Shown here piece by piece: positions 17,095-25,616 of a stretch of DNA of 33,884 nt. Made by a program: the position numbers and the translations under genes. The stretch's first letter is position 1. Every line of letters begins with the position of its first letter. The stretch is from assembly GCA_012520655.1 (NCBI GenBank), contig JAAYNW010000042.1, forward strand, positions 1-33,884. Direction: 5' to 3'. Below the pieces are notes generated by a model. It saw nothing but the letters and a program-made list of their open reading frames with translations, did not search any database and was not told the DNA's origin. The DNA comes from Clostridiales bacterium (GTDB lineage Bacteria; Bacillota; Clostridia; Lachnospirales; Lachnospiraceae).

Positions 17095-17718
17095 TTAAAT
17101 TGAAGTTATGTCAAGTAAAAGTACTCTTCTTATTGTATCTGCTCCGAATCCTTTCCTATATAAAAAAGCCGATAGCCTCCTTTTTTCCTCAATAGATGCC
17201 GTATTTGCGTCATATTTTTTCTTGCGTAAAAGATTTTTCGCCATAAGATATTCATCCGGTTCGTTTCCGTTTTCTTCCATCTTCTTAAAAACTTCGTATA
17301 TAATATTTTTATCTATTCCCTTTTTTAATAGGTCTTGTTCCATTCGCTTACGGCTTTTGCTCTCCCTATTATATTCAATAAAATCTTCGCAGTAGCGTCT
17401 GTCATCCAAATATCCATATGATTTTACGTATTCAAGCGCCTCATCTATAAGAATCTCCGCATATTCCCCCTGTTTCAGCTTATCTCGAAGCTGCTTCTCC
17501 GTATATGTTCTCGATTTTAACAGATTCATACAGCGAAGCTTCGCCCTTTTCGGGAGTATATCCGATACCAGTTGACAATACGACTCTTTATCCACTGGTT
17601 CATTTTCTTCCAGATTATATAGACGTAATTCGCCTTTGTATATTACAAAGGCGAATTCGTCATCAATATATATTCTTACTCTTTTTTTATCCAACTCTTC
17701 TATTTTGGTAACTATCAT
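17095..17718 (-). CDS. recX: Regulatory protein RecX
   Basis: RecX binds RecA filaments and limits RecA recombinase and coprotease activity. The 207-residue protein shows the three-helix RecX repeats, for example LLKSRTYTEKQLRDKLKQGEY, YVKSYGYLDDRRYCEDFIEY and KRMEQDLLKKGIDKNIIYEVF, in the length typical of Firmicute RecX. It starts 8 bp after the recA stop, so both are made from the LexA-controlled recA transcript. This fits its role as a brake produced together with RecA. Confidence 0.92.
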   Translation of the reverse strand: MIVTKIEELDKKRVRIYIDDEFAFVIYKGELRLYNLEENEPVDKESYCQLVSDILPKRAKLRCMNLLKSRTYTEKQLRDKLKQGEYAEILIDEALEYVKSYGYLDDRRYCEDFIEYNRESKSRKRMEQDLLKKGIDKNIIYEVFKKMEENGNEPDEYLMAKNLLRKKKYDANTASIEEKRRLSAFLYRKGFGADTIRRVLLLDITSI

Positions 17719-17726
17719 AGTATTTT

Positions 17727-18779
17727 CTACTCAGCTTTTTTCTTTTTCTTATCAGCCGTTCCGTCTACATTTTCAGCCGGATCACTGTTTAAACCAAAAT
17801 GCCTCCGAACCTTTTGCTCGATTTCCGCGCACACCACCGGATTATCCTTCAAGTACTGCTTTGCATTTTCACGTCCTTGCCCTATCTTATTTCCTTCATA
17901 AGCATACCATGCACCGCTTTTATTGATAATATTAGTTTCGGACGCCAAGTCGAGTATATCGCCGGCAAAGGAAATACCCTCTCCAAACATAATGTCAAAT
18001 TCCGCTTCTTTAAACGGTGGGGCAATTTTATTTTTAACTACTTTTACCCTCGTTCTGTTGCCGACAACCTCTCCGCTCTGTTTCAACGATTCAATTCTTC
18101 TTACATCGAGACGGACGGAGGAATAGAACTTGAGTGCGCGTCCGCCGGTAGTCGTCTCCGGATTCCCGAACATAACGCCAACTTTTTCGCGAAGCTGATT
18201 GATGAATATAACCGTACAATTAGATTTACTTATCACTGCGGTCAACTTTCTGAGCGCCTGCGACATTAAACGTGCCTGCAAGCCCACATGACTGTCACCC
18301 ATATCACCGTCTATTTCCGCTTTGGGAACGAGAGCTGCAACAGAGTCAACTACGACGATGTCAATCGCTCCGGAGCGCACCATAGTCTCCGTAATTTCCA
18401 AAGCCTGTTCGCCGTTATCAGGCTGAGAAATGTAAAGATTATCCACATCTACTCCTATATTTTTGGCATAAGAAGGATCCAATGCATGTTCTGCATCGAT
18501 AAAGCCCGCTATCCCTCCTCTTTTTTGAACTTCTGCTATCATATGTAACGTAACTGTCGTCTTACCGCTCGATTCCGGTCCGTATATTTCTACAATCCTT
18601 CCCTTGGGTATCCCGCCTAATCCTAGTGCGATATCAAGGCTCAACGCCCCTGTGGGTATAGTCTCGACGTTCATGTGCGCACCGGAATCGCCCAGCTTCA
18701 TAACAGCACCTTTTCCATACTGCTTCTCTATCTGCACCAGTGCCGCATCAAGCGCTTTCAATCTTTCTTCTCTCTCCAT
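17727..18779 (-). CDS. recA: Recombinase RecA
   Basis: RecA forms filaments on single-stranded DNA, drives homologous recombination and triggers LexA self-cleavage in the SOS response. The protein is 350 residues. Walker A is GPESSGKT (67-74). The Walker B region VVVDSVAAL, the loop [18 protein letters not shown], and [21 protein letters not shown] are present, and the C-terminus ends in a lysine/glutamate-rich tail (DKKKKKAE). The ATG at 18779 is chosen because AAGGAGAAG precedes it; the open frame extends 11 codons further upstream without a ribosome binding site. The promoter overlaps one LexA box and a second lies just downstream (18836-18888). recX follows 8 bp after the stop. Confidence 0.98.
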   Translation of the reverse strand: MEREERLKALDAALVQIEKQYGKGAVMKLGDSGAHMNVETIPTGALSLDIALGLGGIPKGRIVEIYGPESSGKTTVTLHMIAEVQKRGGIAGFIDAEHALDPSYAKNIGVDVDNLYISQPDNGEQALEITETMVRSGAIDIVVVDSVAALVPKAEIDGDMGDSHVGLQARLMSQALRKLTAVISKSNCTVIFINQLREKVGVMFGNPETTTGGRALKFYSSVRLDVRRIESLKQSGEVVGNRTRVKVVKNKIAPPFKEAEFDIMFGEGISFAGDILDLASETNIINKSGAWYAYEGNKIGQGRENAKQYLKDNPVVCAEIEQKVRRHFGLNSDPAENVDGTADKKKKKAE

Positions 18780-18835
18780 CTCTCTTCTCCTTAAAATATA
18801 TTTAAAACACAAATCCCCTGCTATATGGCATCATC

Positions 18836-18849
18836 AGAACATAGGTTCT
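18836..18849. promoter_or_regulatory. LexA box 2 of recA (downstream operator)
   Basis: AGAACATAGGTTCT contains a perfect GAAC-N4-GTTC, the core of the Gram-positive LexA/DinR operator. It lies about +4 to +17 relative to the predicted recA transcript start. Confidence 0.65.
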
Positions 18850-18859
18850 ATATGATAAA

Positions 18860-18888
18860 ATATTAAAACAAATGTTCGATTTTGTCAA
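18860..18888 (-). promoter_or_regulatory. Sigma-A promoter of recA
   Basis: On the minus strand TTGACA (18888-18883), a 17-bp spacer and TAATAT (18865-18860). The spacer is occupied by a LexA box. Confidence 0.8.
18865..18878. promoter_or_regulatory. LexA box 1 of recA (within promoter spacer)
   Basis: On the minus strand CGAACATTTGTTTT matches the consensus CGAAC-N4-GTTYG except for the last base. It sits between the -35 and -10, where a bound repressor would block RNA polymerase. Confidence 0.75.
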
Positions 18889-19070
18889 TGTGTTTTATGC
18901 ATTTTTATTATACATTATTAAAAGTCCAATAATCATCCCTTACATTTTTTACTACGATTTTTTACATTTCTATTGAATATTTGGCTGACACGCCGGATAT
19001 GCACTAATATACTGCTTTGATTTCACGAATAGTTTTCTTTAAATTTATCACATATTCCTCTAAATAACAA

Positions 19071-19094
19071 TACCGGAAGTTTTATCCTCCGGTA
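19071..19094 (-). terminator. Probable terminator after the DUF3298-like gene
   Basis: TACCGGA (19071-19077) and TCCGGTA (19088-19094) form a 7-bp stem. On the minus strand it is followed by TTGTTATTT, only a modest U-tract. It lies 20 bp after the stop at 19114. The sequence from here to the recA promoter (about 19000-18890) is AT-rich and shows no gene. Confidence 0.5.
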
Positions 19095-19113
19095 AATGTT
19101 TTTATATCCTCAA

Positions 19114-20115
19114 TCAGTATTTCTGCATATAAGGCTCATAATCTTGGTAAGTAACTGTCAAAAATCCTTCATCGAAATTCATCCCTACTTCCATTCCAAC
19201 AGGTGTATAAAAAATAATCGAGGTCTTTTCATCCGTCAGGTAATACATAATCTGCTGATCTGTCATTTTATCCAAATCGTTCCCGTTCTGAGCTCCGCTC
19301 TTTTCCTTAAAATCCTGTACAAAAGCATCATCAATCCGCAAAATACTGCTGTTATTGATGACCACTCCGTTTGTCATATCGATGTTGATGCAATATAGTC
19401 CGTAATCCTGCCAATAATCCGTATTAATCTGCTCACAAAACACTACGCTCATAACCCCTTCATCCATGTAAGTAACGTAGCCTTCAGAATAAACATTGAA
19501 GATTTCATCGGTCAGCATATATTCCGAATATGCTTCAAAATATTCTTGAAAATATACAATCTCATCTACAATAATTTCATTTAAAATATCTTTATTAGGC
19601 GCATCTCCGCCGATAACAGGGTAATCTATCTCAATGGTTATTTTTCCGTCATTTTCTTCATACTCATAATTTTTCCACTCTATAAAGTAATCCAGATCAG
19701 TTCGTATGGAGTCTTTTAATTCCGTATAATATTGCTTAGAAACGTCGCCTTCCCTCTCCGAATTCTGTGAATTCGGTACTTCTTCCTCATAAGGCATATT
19801 TTTAAATATGTCGCTCCCCTGTTTATTCTGCTTTGTATCCTGCTTAAAAATGCATAATAAAAAAATTAGCGTCAACAGAAAAGCGACTAACGCCATAAAC
19901 ACAGCCGCAGCTACGGAGAAAATCAACACCGCATTATCCTTGTTATCCTTATTATCCTTATTTTTATATTCGGGATATCTCACCCCTTGCTTATACTGAC
20001 AACAATTTTCTGTATGAGACGGTGCATATTGCATTATTTGGTTAGAATGAGAACCGCTGAACACTCCATTATCAAATTTTCTGTCATTATCAACTTCCAC
20101 TCCCGGTTTTTCCAT
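19114..20115 (-). CDS. Single-pass membrane protein with DUF3298-like extracellular domain
   Basis: This is a 333-residue protein with no assigned function. Residues 1-61 are hydrophilic and presumably cytoplasmic, ending in three KDN repeats (52-61). Residues 62-90 form one long transmembrane helix. Residues 91-333 are acidic and presumably extracellular. The outer part resembles the DUF3298 domain of RsiV and PdaC, for example GVVINNSSILRIDDAF, then an FYTPVGMEVG region near the end. This is a recognition by pattern and not a database hit. No catalytic deacetylase or anti-sigma domain is visible. AAGGGGGA precedes the ATG. It starts 20 bp after cinA with no terminator between, so it is probably the last gene of the rimO-pgsA-cinA transcript. 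It separates cinA from recA, which are adjacent in many relatives. Confidence 0.75.
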   Translation of the reverse strand: MEKPGVEVDNDRKFDNGVFSGSHSNQIMQYAPSHTENCCQYKQGVRYPEYKNKDNKDNKDNAVLIFSVAAAVFMALVAFLLTLIFLLCIFKQDTKQNKQGSDIFKNMPYEEEVPNSQNSEREGDVSKQYYTELKDSIRTDLDYFIEWKNYEYEENDGKITIEIDYPVIGGDAPNKDILNEIIVDEIVYFQEYFEAYSEYMLTDEIFNVYSEGYVTYMDEGVMSVVFCEQINTDYWQDYGLYCINIDMTNGVVINNSSILRIDDAFVQDFKEKSGAQNGNDLDKMTDQQIMYYLTDEKTSIIFYTPVGMEVGMNFDEGFLTVTYQDYEPYMQKY

Positions 20116-20135
20116 AAATCATCCCCCTTATCTTC

Positions 20136-21401
20136 TTACCTTTTACCGCCTGCCACCTCTTCATCATACTTTAATATACATTGCCGCATCAGAATTAATG
20201 CACAAGATACTGTCGTTTCCCTTATCTTCGCTCTGTTACCGCTTAAATTGTATTTCTTTACCGTTATTTTGCCGCGCACATTACATGCAATATATACAAG
20301 CCCTACCGGTTTCTCATCTGTTCCCCCGTCCGGACCTGCTATTCCCGTAACAGCCACCGCTACATCTGACTTTGAAATCGCCGCCGCCCCTTTTGCCATG
20401 GCTTCTGCCGTCTCTTTGCTTACAGCGCCCTTATTCTCAAGCAAAGGCTGCTTTACTCCCAATATCTTTCTTTTGGCCTTATTAGAATACGTGATGTATC
20501 CCGATTTATATACGTTCGATATACCGGGAACATTGATAAGCCGTGCCGCAAGCATTCCTCCCGTACAGGACTCTGCCGTACTTACGGTCAAGTTCTTATC
20601 CAGCAACAAATCCACCACCGCTTTTTCCAGCGTCGTATCCTTATCCATGGAATATATATTGGCTCCGAACCGATTCGTCAGTTCTCTCAAAACAGGGGTA
20701 AGAAGCGCCTTCGCCTCCTTTTCGTCCGCCGCCTTTGCAGTTACACGAAGATGTACCTCGCAATTTTTGGCATAGGGAGCAATTGTCGGATTGGTTTGGC
20801 CGTCAATTAAATCTTTTACCATCGTTTCTGCTTTACTCTCTCCGACACCGCAAATTTTCACTGTGCGTGAATATATTATTCCGGACTTTTCTCCTGACAG
20901 ATACGGAACAATGTTTTTTTCAAACATTGGAATCAATTCATTCGGCGGTCCGGGCAGAAGAATTACTTTCTTGCCCTCCGCTTCTATAATCACACCGGGA
21001 GCCGTACCGTTCTCATTATCGACGACAATTGCATCTTTCGGCATCATCGCCTGCTTCCAGTTATTTTCCGTCGGCTTAGAACCTTTCTTATTAAAAAATT
21101 CTTCAATTAATTTTCTGGAAGGTTCATGCATGATTAATTCTCTTCCCATTACCTTCGCTGCAACCTCTTTTGTCAAATCATCCGCCGTAGGGCCTAACCC
21201 ACCGGAAAGTATTAAGATATCCGAACGTTTAAGCGCTGTTTTTATTACATCCGTCAGGCGTTCCTCATTATCGCCCACTACACTCTGATAAAAACAAGAC
21301 AATCCTAAGTCCGCACATCTCTCGGATAAATAAGCCGCATTGGTATTTACTATATTGCCAAGTAATAGTTCCGTTCCCACCGATATTAATTCCACTACCA
21401 T
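20136..21401 (-). CDS. cinA: CinA family protein (nicotinamide-nucleotide amidase / competence-damage protein)
   Basis: CinA combines an N-terminal molybdopterin-binding-like (COG1058) domain, with reported ADP-ribose pyrophosphatase activity in homologues, and a C-terminal PncC amidase domain that deamidates nicotinamide mononucleotide for NAD recycling. The 421-residue protein shows ISVGTELLLGNIVNTN at the start, LSGGLGPTADDLTKEV, LLPGPPNELIPMFE, and the PncC motifs TAESCTGGMLAARL and VAVTGIAGPDGGT. The ATG at 21401 is preferred because AGAGGG lies eight bases before it; upstream codons of the same frame have no domain. It follows pgsA by 44 bp and lies in the conserved rimO-pgsA-cinA-recA order. 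Confidence 0.93.
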   Translation of the reverse strand: MVVELISVGTELLLGNIVNTNAAYLSERCADLGLSCFYQSVVGDNEERLTDVIKTALKRSDILILSGGLGPTADDLTKEVAAKVMGRELIMHEPSRKLIEEFFNKKGSKPTENNWKQAMMPKDAIVVDNENGTAPGVIIEAEGKKVILLPGPPNELIPMFEKNIVPYLSGEKSGIIYSRTVKICGVGESKAETMVKDLIDGQTNPTIAPYAKNCEVHLRVTAKAADEKEAKALLTPVLRELTNRFGANIYSMDKDTTLEKAVVDLLLDKNLTVSTAESCTGGMLAARLINVPGISNVYKSGYITYSNKAKRKILGVKQPLLENKGAVSKETAEAMAKGAAAISKSDVAVAVTGIAGPDGGTDEKPVGLVYIACNVRGKITVKKYNLSGNRAKIRETTVSCALILMRQCILKYDEEVAGGKR

Positions 21402-21445
21402 CCGTTCATCCCTCTTTACCGTCCATTTTCCGGAAAAAATCATAT

Positions 21446-21982
21446 TTACTTAACATCATTCAGAATTTGCTTGTTTTTAACGATATAATCCACCAAAGAT
21501 ACCACCGTCAAAATAAGCGCTACCCACATAACGATAACCGTAAGCAGCCCTAACGGTTCCAAATCCGCAATCATAAGACAAATCATTATCATCTGGAAAG
21601 TTGTCTTGAATTTCCCCCAATAACTTGCTGCAATAACTATTCCATTGTCGGAAGCCACCAGACGGAATCCGCTGATAATAAATTCACGTGCAATAATGAT
21701 GATAACAATCCAAGACGGAATCCGATTAAGCTCCACAAGACAAATGAGTGCGGAACATACGAGCAGCTTATCTGCAAGCGGATCCATAAACTTTCCGAAA
21801 TTGGTTACAAGATTATTTTTTCTTGCGAGATGTCCGTCCAGCCAGTCCGTAAGGCTGGCAACAACGAATATGGATAAAGCAATCCACTTGCTCACCGCAC
21901 CCGCTACAGGCACCAATGTGAAAAAAACAAAAAAAGGAATCATGATTACTCTGATAATAGTTAATTTATTCGGCAAATTCAT
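21446..21982 (-). CDS. pgsA: CDP-diacylglycerol-glycerol-3-phosphate 3-phosphatidyltransferase
   Basis: This inner-membrane enzyme makes phosphatidylglycerol phosphate, the committed step to phosphatidylglycerol and cardiolipin. The 178-residue protein has the CDP-alcohol phosphatidyltransferase signature DWLDGHLARKNN followed by GKFMDPLADK, with the three aspartates in place, and about five hydrophobic helices. The frame begins with GTG at 21985 immediately before ATG 21982. I choose the ATG because GGAGA is spaced eight bases before it. Its start overlaps the last 17 bases of rimO, so translation is probably coupled. cinA follows after 44 bp. Confidence 0.94.
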   Translation of the reverse strand: MNLPNKLTIIRVIMIPFFVFFTLVPVAGAVSKWIALSIFVVASLTDWLDGHLARKNNLVTNFGKFMDPLADKLLVCSALICLVELNRIPSWIVIIIIAREFIISGFRLVASDNGIVIAASYWGKFKTTFQMIMICLMIADLEPLGLLTVIVMWVALILTVVSLVDYIVKNKQILNDVK

Positions 21983-23303
21983 CACATATCTCTCCTATTA
22001 AATCATATTCATAAGAACCGGTCACTTTGATCTTTACAAAATCCCCGCTCATAAGCGTCTCGTCAGTGTTAACGAACAAATAACCGTCTACGTTGGGAGC
22101 ATCTTTATAAGTTCGGGCTACATACGCTTCTTCATCCGCAACCTTGCCTTCTATCATGGCATACAATACTTTTCCTACCATATCTTCTGCTGCACTGTAG
22201 GCAATTTCCTGCTGCAGTTCCATAAGCTCGGCTTTTCTTTTTTCTTTTATTTCTTCGGGTATCTGGTCTTCCATTTCCGCCGCCGGCGTATCTTCTTCCG
22301 GAGAATAAGTGAACACGCCTAATCGGTCGAATTGTATTTCTTCCACAAAGTCCATCAACGCCTCATGGTCTTTTTCCGTTTCTCCTGGGAATCCGGTAAT
22401 CAGCGTTGTTCTTAAGCATATATCAGGAATGCTACTTCTGAGTTTTTCTACGATTGACTTGATTTCCGCACTATCAGTCCTTCTTCCCATACGCTTTAGA
22501 ATGGCATCCGAGCCGTGCTGGACGGGAATGTCCAGATAATTGCAAATTTTCTTTTCCTGCTTTATAGTTTCTATTAATTCGTCGGTAATTTCTTCCGGAT
22601 AGCAATATAGAATACGAATCCAGTTAATTCCTGAAATCTCACACAATTTACGCAGTAGCTGGGGCAGTTTCTTTTCCCCATACAAATCTTTGCCGTAAAG
22701 TGTCGTTTCCTGCGCTACCAGCACCAACTCCTTCACCCCTCCTTCCGCCAGCTTCTTTGCCTCAGATATCAGTTTCTCCATCGGCACACTCCTGTAACGG
22801 CCTCTGACCTTCGGAATAATACAATAAGTACAATGCTTTTCGCACCCTTCGGCTATTTTGAGATAAGCATAATGCCCACCTGTAGTCACAATACGCTTTT
22901 TGTCTCCAAGCGGCTCTACATCCAGCGATTCAATATGATTTTCACCTTTTCCCGCCAATACCGAATCTACAGTTTCTACAATTTTATCGATTGCCGACGT
23001 TCCGATAATCGCATCCACTTCTTCTATTTCTTCTTGTATTTCCTTTTGATAGCGTTGCGCCAAGCATCCTGTCACGATTAAAGCTTTTAATTGCCCCGTC
23101 TTTTTCAGCTCTGACATCTCCAAAATCGTATTGATGCTTTCCTCTTTCGCATCGCCGATAAAACAGCACGTATTAATCACAATAACGTCAGCCTGCGCTT
23201 CATCGTCCGTAAAGGTATATCCCTTCTCCGACAGCATTCCAAGCATTACCTCGGAATCCACCAGATTTTTATCACATCCCAGTGATACAAATAATATTTT
23301 CAT
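21966..23303 (-). CDS. rimO: Ribosomal protein S12 methylthiotransferase RimO
   Basis: RimO is a radical-SAM methylthiotransferase that modifies an aspartate of ribosomal protein S12. The 445-residue protein has three parts. The N-terminal UPF0004 domain carries cluster cysteines Cys10 (SLGCDKN), Cys46 (INTCCF) and Cys80 (VTGCLA). The radical-SAM domain has Cys154, Cys158 and Cys161 in GCEKHCTYC. The C-terminal TRAM domain runs from about residue 380. SLGCDKNLVDSE at the start and an acidic C-terminus favour RimO over the tRNA enzyme MiaB. AAGGAG lies six bases before the ATG. It is preceded by a hairpin after rpoZ and overlaps pgsA. Confidence 0.95.
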   Translation of the reverse strand: MKILFVSLGCDKNLVDSEVMLGMLSEKGYTFTDDEAQADVIVINTCCFIGDAKEESINTILEMSELKKTGQLKALIVTGCLAQRYQKEIQEEIEEVDAIIGTSAIDKIVETVDSVLAGKGENHIESLDVEPLGDKKRIVTTGGHYAYLKIAEGCEKHCTYCIIPKVRGRYRSVPMEKLISEAKKLAEGGVKELVLVAQETTLYGKDLYGEKKLPQLLRKLCEISGINWIRILYCYPEEITDELIETIKQEKKICNYLDIPVQHGSDAILKRMGRRTDSAEIKSIVEKLRSSIPDICLRTTLITGFPGETEKDHEALMDFVEEIQFDRLGVFTYSPEEDTPAAEMEDQIPEEIKEKRKAELMELQQEIAYSAAEDMVGKVLYAMIEGKVADEEAYVARTYKDAPNVDGYLFVNTDETLMSGDFVKIKVTGSYEYDLIGEICDEFAE

Positions 23304-23323
23304 GTGTAACTCCTTAAAATGAA

Positions 23324-23348
23324 TATGCCCGCATAATTCACGGGCATA
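23324..23348 (-). terminator. Hairpin between rpoZ and rimO
   Basis: TATGCCCG (23324-23331) and CGGGCATA (23341-23348) make a perfect 8-bp stem with a 9-nt loop. On the minus strand it is followed by TTCATTTTAAGGAG, only a weak U-tract. It may be a leaky terminator or a processing and stability element inside the operon. Confidence 0.5.
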
Positions 23349-23359
23349 AAATTTTCCAA

Positions 23360-23611
23360 TCAGTTATTTCTCGACTGAGAATCTTCATCACTCAAAATCT
23401 TGATTTTTCCTTGGTTTAATTCTTCTACCGCAACAGACAACGGTTTTTTTCCCTCGTCGTCCACCAAAGCCTCTTCTCCTGCAATCAACTGTCTCGCTCT
23501 CTTAGAAGTTGCCATAACGATGGAATATCTGCTGTTAACTACCGGTGCCTCTCCCGGCTCTACCTCACTGTTTACTACTTTCATCAAATCTGAATAAGAT
23601 GGATGTAACAT
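23360..23611 (-). CDS. rpoZ: RNA polymerase omega subunit
   Basis: Omega assists assembly and stability of RNA polymerase by binding the beta-prime subunit. The 83-residue protein has the conserved N-terminal region LHPSYSDLMKVV and the core NSRYSIVMATSKRARQLIAG, followed by KPLSVAVEELNQGKI. It is a little longer than minimal clostridial forms because of a short polar tail. Its ATG shares one base with the gmk stop (TAATG), and the Shine-Dalgarno AAGGAG lies within the end of gmk, so expression is coupled. The gmk-rpoZ pair is widely conserved. Confidence 0.95.
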   Translation of the reverse strand: MLHPSYSDLMKVVNSEVEPGEAPVVNSRYSIVMATSKRARQLIAGEEALVDDEGKKPLSVAVEELNQGKIKILSDEDSQSRNN

Positions 23612-24246
23612 TATTTTTCTCCTTTCACAAGAGACCTTAGCTCCTGTCTCATATTTTCTATAAAAGCTTCATTTCTGAAGGGGGCATTGTGCGCCGACAT
23701 AATCAGATTATGCAGTTCTCTCGTACATGTATCCAAGTCATCATTAATTACGACAAAATCATATTTCTCTATGCCTTCCGCTTCTTCTATAGCTCGGCTC
23801 AAACGCTTTCTTATCACTTCCGGAGTTTCGGTCCCCCGTCCGGTCAGACGCTTCCTCAATTCTTCCGCTGTGGGCGGCATAACAAATAACAAAAGTGCGG
23901 TAGGAAATTTTTCTTTTATCTTAAGAGCTCCCTGTATTTCTATCTCCAGAATAACATCCTTGCCCATATCGAGCTGCTCTTCAACGTATTTTCTGGGCGT
24001 ACCATAATAGTTTTCACAATAGGTAGCGTATTCAATCAACCCATCCTGTTTTATTTCCTTTTCAAAGATTTCCTTTGTCACAAAAAAATATTCTCTTCCA
24101 TCCTGCTCCTTCGGTCTCGGAGCACGAGTTGTCATAGATATGGATAATGAATAATTATCATATGTCCGCAGGAGGCGTTTCATTAAGGTGCCTTTACCGG
24201 CTCCCGAAAAGCCTGAAACCACCACTAAAATTCCTTTACGTTTCAT
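23611..24246 (-). CDS. gmk: Guanylate kinase
   Basis: This enzyme phosphorylates GMP to GDP using ATP, in the purine nucleotide pathway. The 211-residue protein starts with MKRKGILVVVSGFSGAGKGT, containing the P-loop. Next come SISMTTRAPRPKEQDGREYFFV, the GMP-binding YYGTPR region, and VILEIEIQGALKIKEKFP with the lid region RLTGRGTET. The open frame extends 49 codons further upstream, but that part overlaps remA and has no domain. The ATG at 24246 has GGAG seven bases before it. It overlaps remA by 11 bp and rpoZ by one base. Confidence 0.96.
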   Translation of the reverse strand: MKRKGILVVVSGFSGAGKGTLMKRLLRTYDNYSLSISMTTRAPRPKEQDGREYFFVTKEIFEKEIKQDGLIEYATYCENYYGTPRKYVEEQLDMGKDVILEIEIQGALKIKEKFPTALLLFVMPPTAEELRKRLTGRGTETPEVIRKRLSRAIEEAEGIEKYDFVVINDDLDTCTRELHNLIMSAHNAPFRNEAFIENMRQELRSLVKGEK

Positions 24247-24496
24247 CTGTTTCTCCACTTTCTGCCTGTGCTCTGTTTGCAATTGTTTCCGGCAGAAGCG
24301 CCGATAAAACCAACTGATTATTTTCCATAACAAGCACCGCTTTCGTTTTTCTCCCCTGCGTTGCATCAACTGCCATTCCGGCTTCCTTAGCATTCTGCAC
24401 CATACGTTTTACGGGCGCTGAATCCGGACTGACAATTGCAATTATCTTACCAGTATTTACTATATTCCCAAAACCAATGTGAATCAACTTGCTCAT
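24236..24496 (-). CDS. remA: RemA-type DNA-binding regulator (DUF370)
   Basis: This is a small DNA-binding protein related to Bacillus RemA, which activates biofilm matrix and osmoprotection genes. The 86-residue protein opens with the family pattern LIHIGFGNIVNTGKIIAIVSPDSAP and continues with DATQGRKTKAVLVMENNQLVLSALLPETI, then a short acidic tail. AAGGTG lies eight bases before the ATG. It lies between yicC and gmk, the standard location in Firmicutes, and overlaps the gmk start by 11 bp. Its targets in this organism cannot be known from the window. Confidence 0.93.
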   Translation of the reverse strand: MSKLIHIGFGNIVNTGKIIAIVSPDSAPVKRMVQNAKEAGMAVDATQGRKTKAVLVMENNQLVLSALLPETIANRAQAESGETDET

Positions 24497-24526
24497 AGTA
24501 TTTTCACCTTAACCAGTATTTTTAAA

Positions 24527-25405
24527 CTACTCTATATTCTGTATTTGTTCACGGACTTTCTCTATTTCCGTCTTCAATTCAATCGCACGGCTAGATATCT
24601 CCAAATCATTCGCTTTAGACAGAATCGTATTGGCCTCTCTATTCATCTCCTGCGCGATAAAATCCAGCTTCCTTCCGATGCTTCCGCCTTCGAGCAAGGT
24701 GCTCTTTGTCGTTTCGATATGGCTCTTTAAGCGAACCAGTTCTTCATCTACGCATACCTTATCTGCGAAGATTGTAACCTCCATGAGTAGTCTGCTCTCG
24801 TCAATCTGCGTATCCTCCAAAAGCTCCTTTACCTTTTCACGAAGTTTGTCCTTGTATTCAGCAACTAATTGAGGAGAGCGGGACGAAATGAATTCCACAT
24901 GCTCGAGCATACCGTTCAGCTTGCCGTTCAAGTCATTTTTCAGATTTTCACCTTCTCTTATCCTTGTTTCCACAAAATTCTCCGAGGCACCTTTAATCGC
25001 TTTATCGAGAACCTTCCATATCTCTTCTTCATCGGGGCTCTGTTCTTCCATCGCCAGTACTTCCGGGTATCTGGAAAGTGCGGAAACGCGAATATCATTA
25101 TCCAGATCAAAATCTTCTGCCATCTGATTCAAAAAGCCCATATATTCGGCGGCAATGTCCTTATTATACTTAATGCAGACATTATTTTCCGTAAAATCCT
25201 CATAAGTAATGAAGATATCAACTTTTCCTCTTTGAATATAATTTTTAAGCTCAGCGCGGATTGCCGCTTCAAAAAAATTGAGCTTCTTGGGCATCTTAAT
25301 ATTTACATCCAGATATCTGTGATTTACGGATTTCATTTCTACCATAATTTTGCGATCGGCTTCCGATACTTCATACCTGCCGAAGCCTGTCATGCTCTTT
25401 ATCAT
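24527..25405 (-). CDS. yicC: YicC/YloC family endoribonuclease
   Basis: The YicC family comprises endoribonucleases; E. coli YicC promotes cleavage of the small RNA RyhB. The 292-residue protein begins MIKSMTGFGRYEV, the family hallmark, then VEMKSVNHRYLDVNIKMPK. It ends with the conserved GGSIGRKLDFIAQEMNREANT and an ELKTEIEKVREQIQN tail. The ATG at 25405 is chosen because GGAGAGG precedes it and the protein starts at the hallmark; the upstream 11 codons include the promoter leader. It is the first gene of the yicC-remA-gmk-rpoZ operon and has a near-consensus promoter at 25449-25477. Confidence 0.92.
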   Translation of the reverse strand: MIKSMTGFGRYEVSEADRKIMVEMKSVNHRYLDVNIKMPKKLNFFEAAIRAELKNYIQRGKVDIFITYEDFTENNVCIKYNKDIAAEYMGFLNQMAEDFDLDNDIRVSALSRYPEVLAMEEQSPDEEEIWKVLDKAIKGASENFVETRIREGENLKNDLNGKLNGMLEHVEFISSRSPQLVAEYKDKLREKVKELLEDTQIDESRLLMEVTIFADKVCVDEELVRLKSHIETTKSTLLEGGSIGRKLDFIAQEMNREANTILSKANDLEISSRAIELKTEIEKVREQIQNIE

Positions 25406-25448
25406 CGTTTTACCTCTCCAACTGCACGCTTTATGCATACTTCATATT

Positions 25449-25477
25449 ATTATAGAATACCAATTCCTCTCCGTCAA
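25449..25477 (-). promoter_or_regulatory. Sigma-A promoter of the yicC-remA-gmk-rpoZ operon
   Basis: On the minus strand TTGACG (25477-25472), a 17-bp spacer and a perfect TATAAT (25454-25449). It is divergent from the rqcH promoter about 90 bp away. Confidence 0.85.
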
Positions 25478-25539
25478 GATGAACCCACCGAAAAACATGC
25501 ACCCGCATCGAAAACATAACTACAAATATATACATTCAG

Positions 25540-25568
25540 TTGAAATGCTGTTTAAAATACTGTAGAAT
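25540..25568 (+). promoter_or_regulatory. Sigma-A promoter of rqcH
   Basis: TTGAAA (25540-25545), a 17-bp spacer and TAGAAT (25563-25568), about 50 bp before the rqcH start codon. Confidence 0.75.
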
Positions 25569-25616
25569 CTAACCCATAGCATTATTTAATTTTGTTTGCA
25601 AAGCGAGGTTATCAGC

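Noticed and set aside
19933..19959. Three 9-bp tandem units inside the DUF3298-like gene
   Set aside because: They encode KDN repeats in a low-complexity juxtamembrane tail and are better read as a protein feature than a mobile or regulatory repeat.
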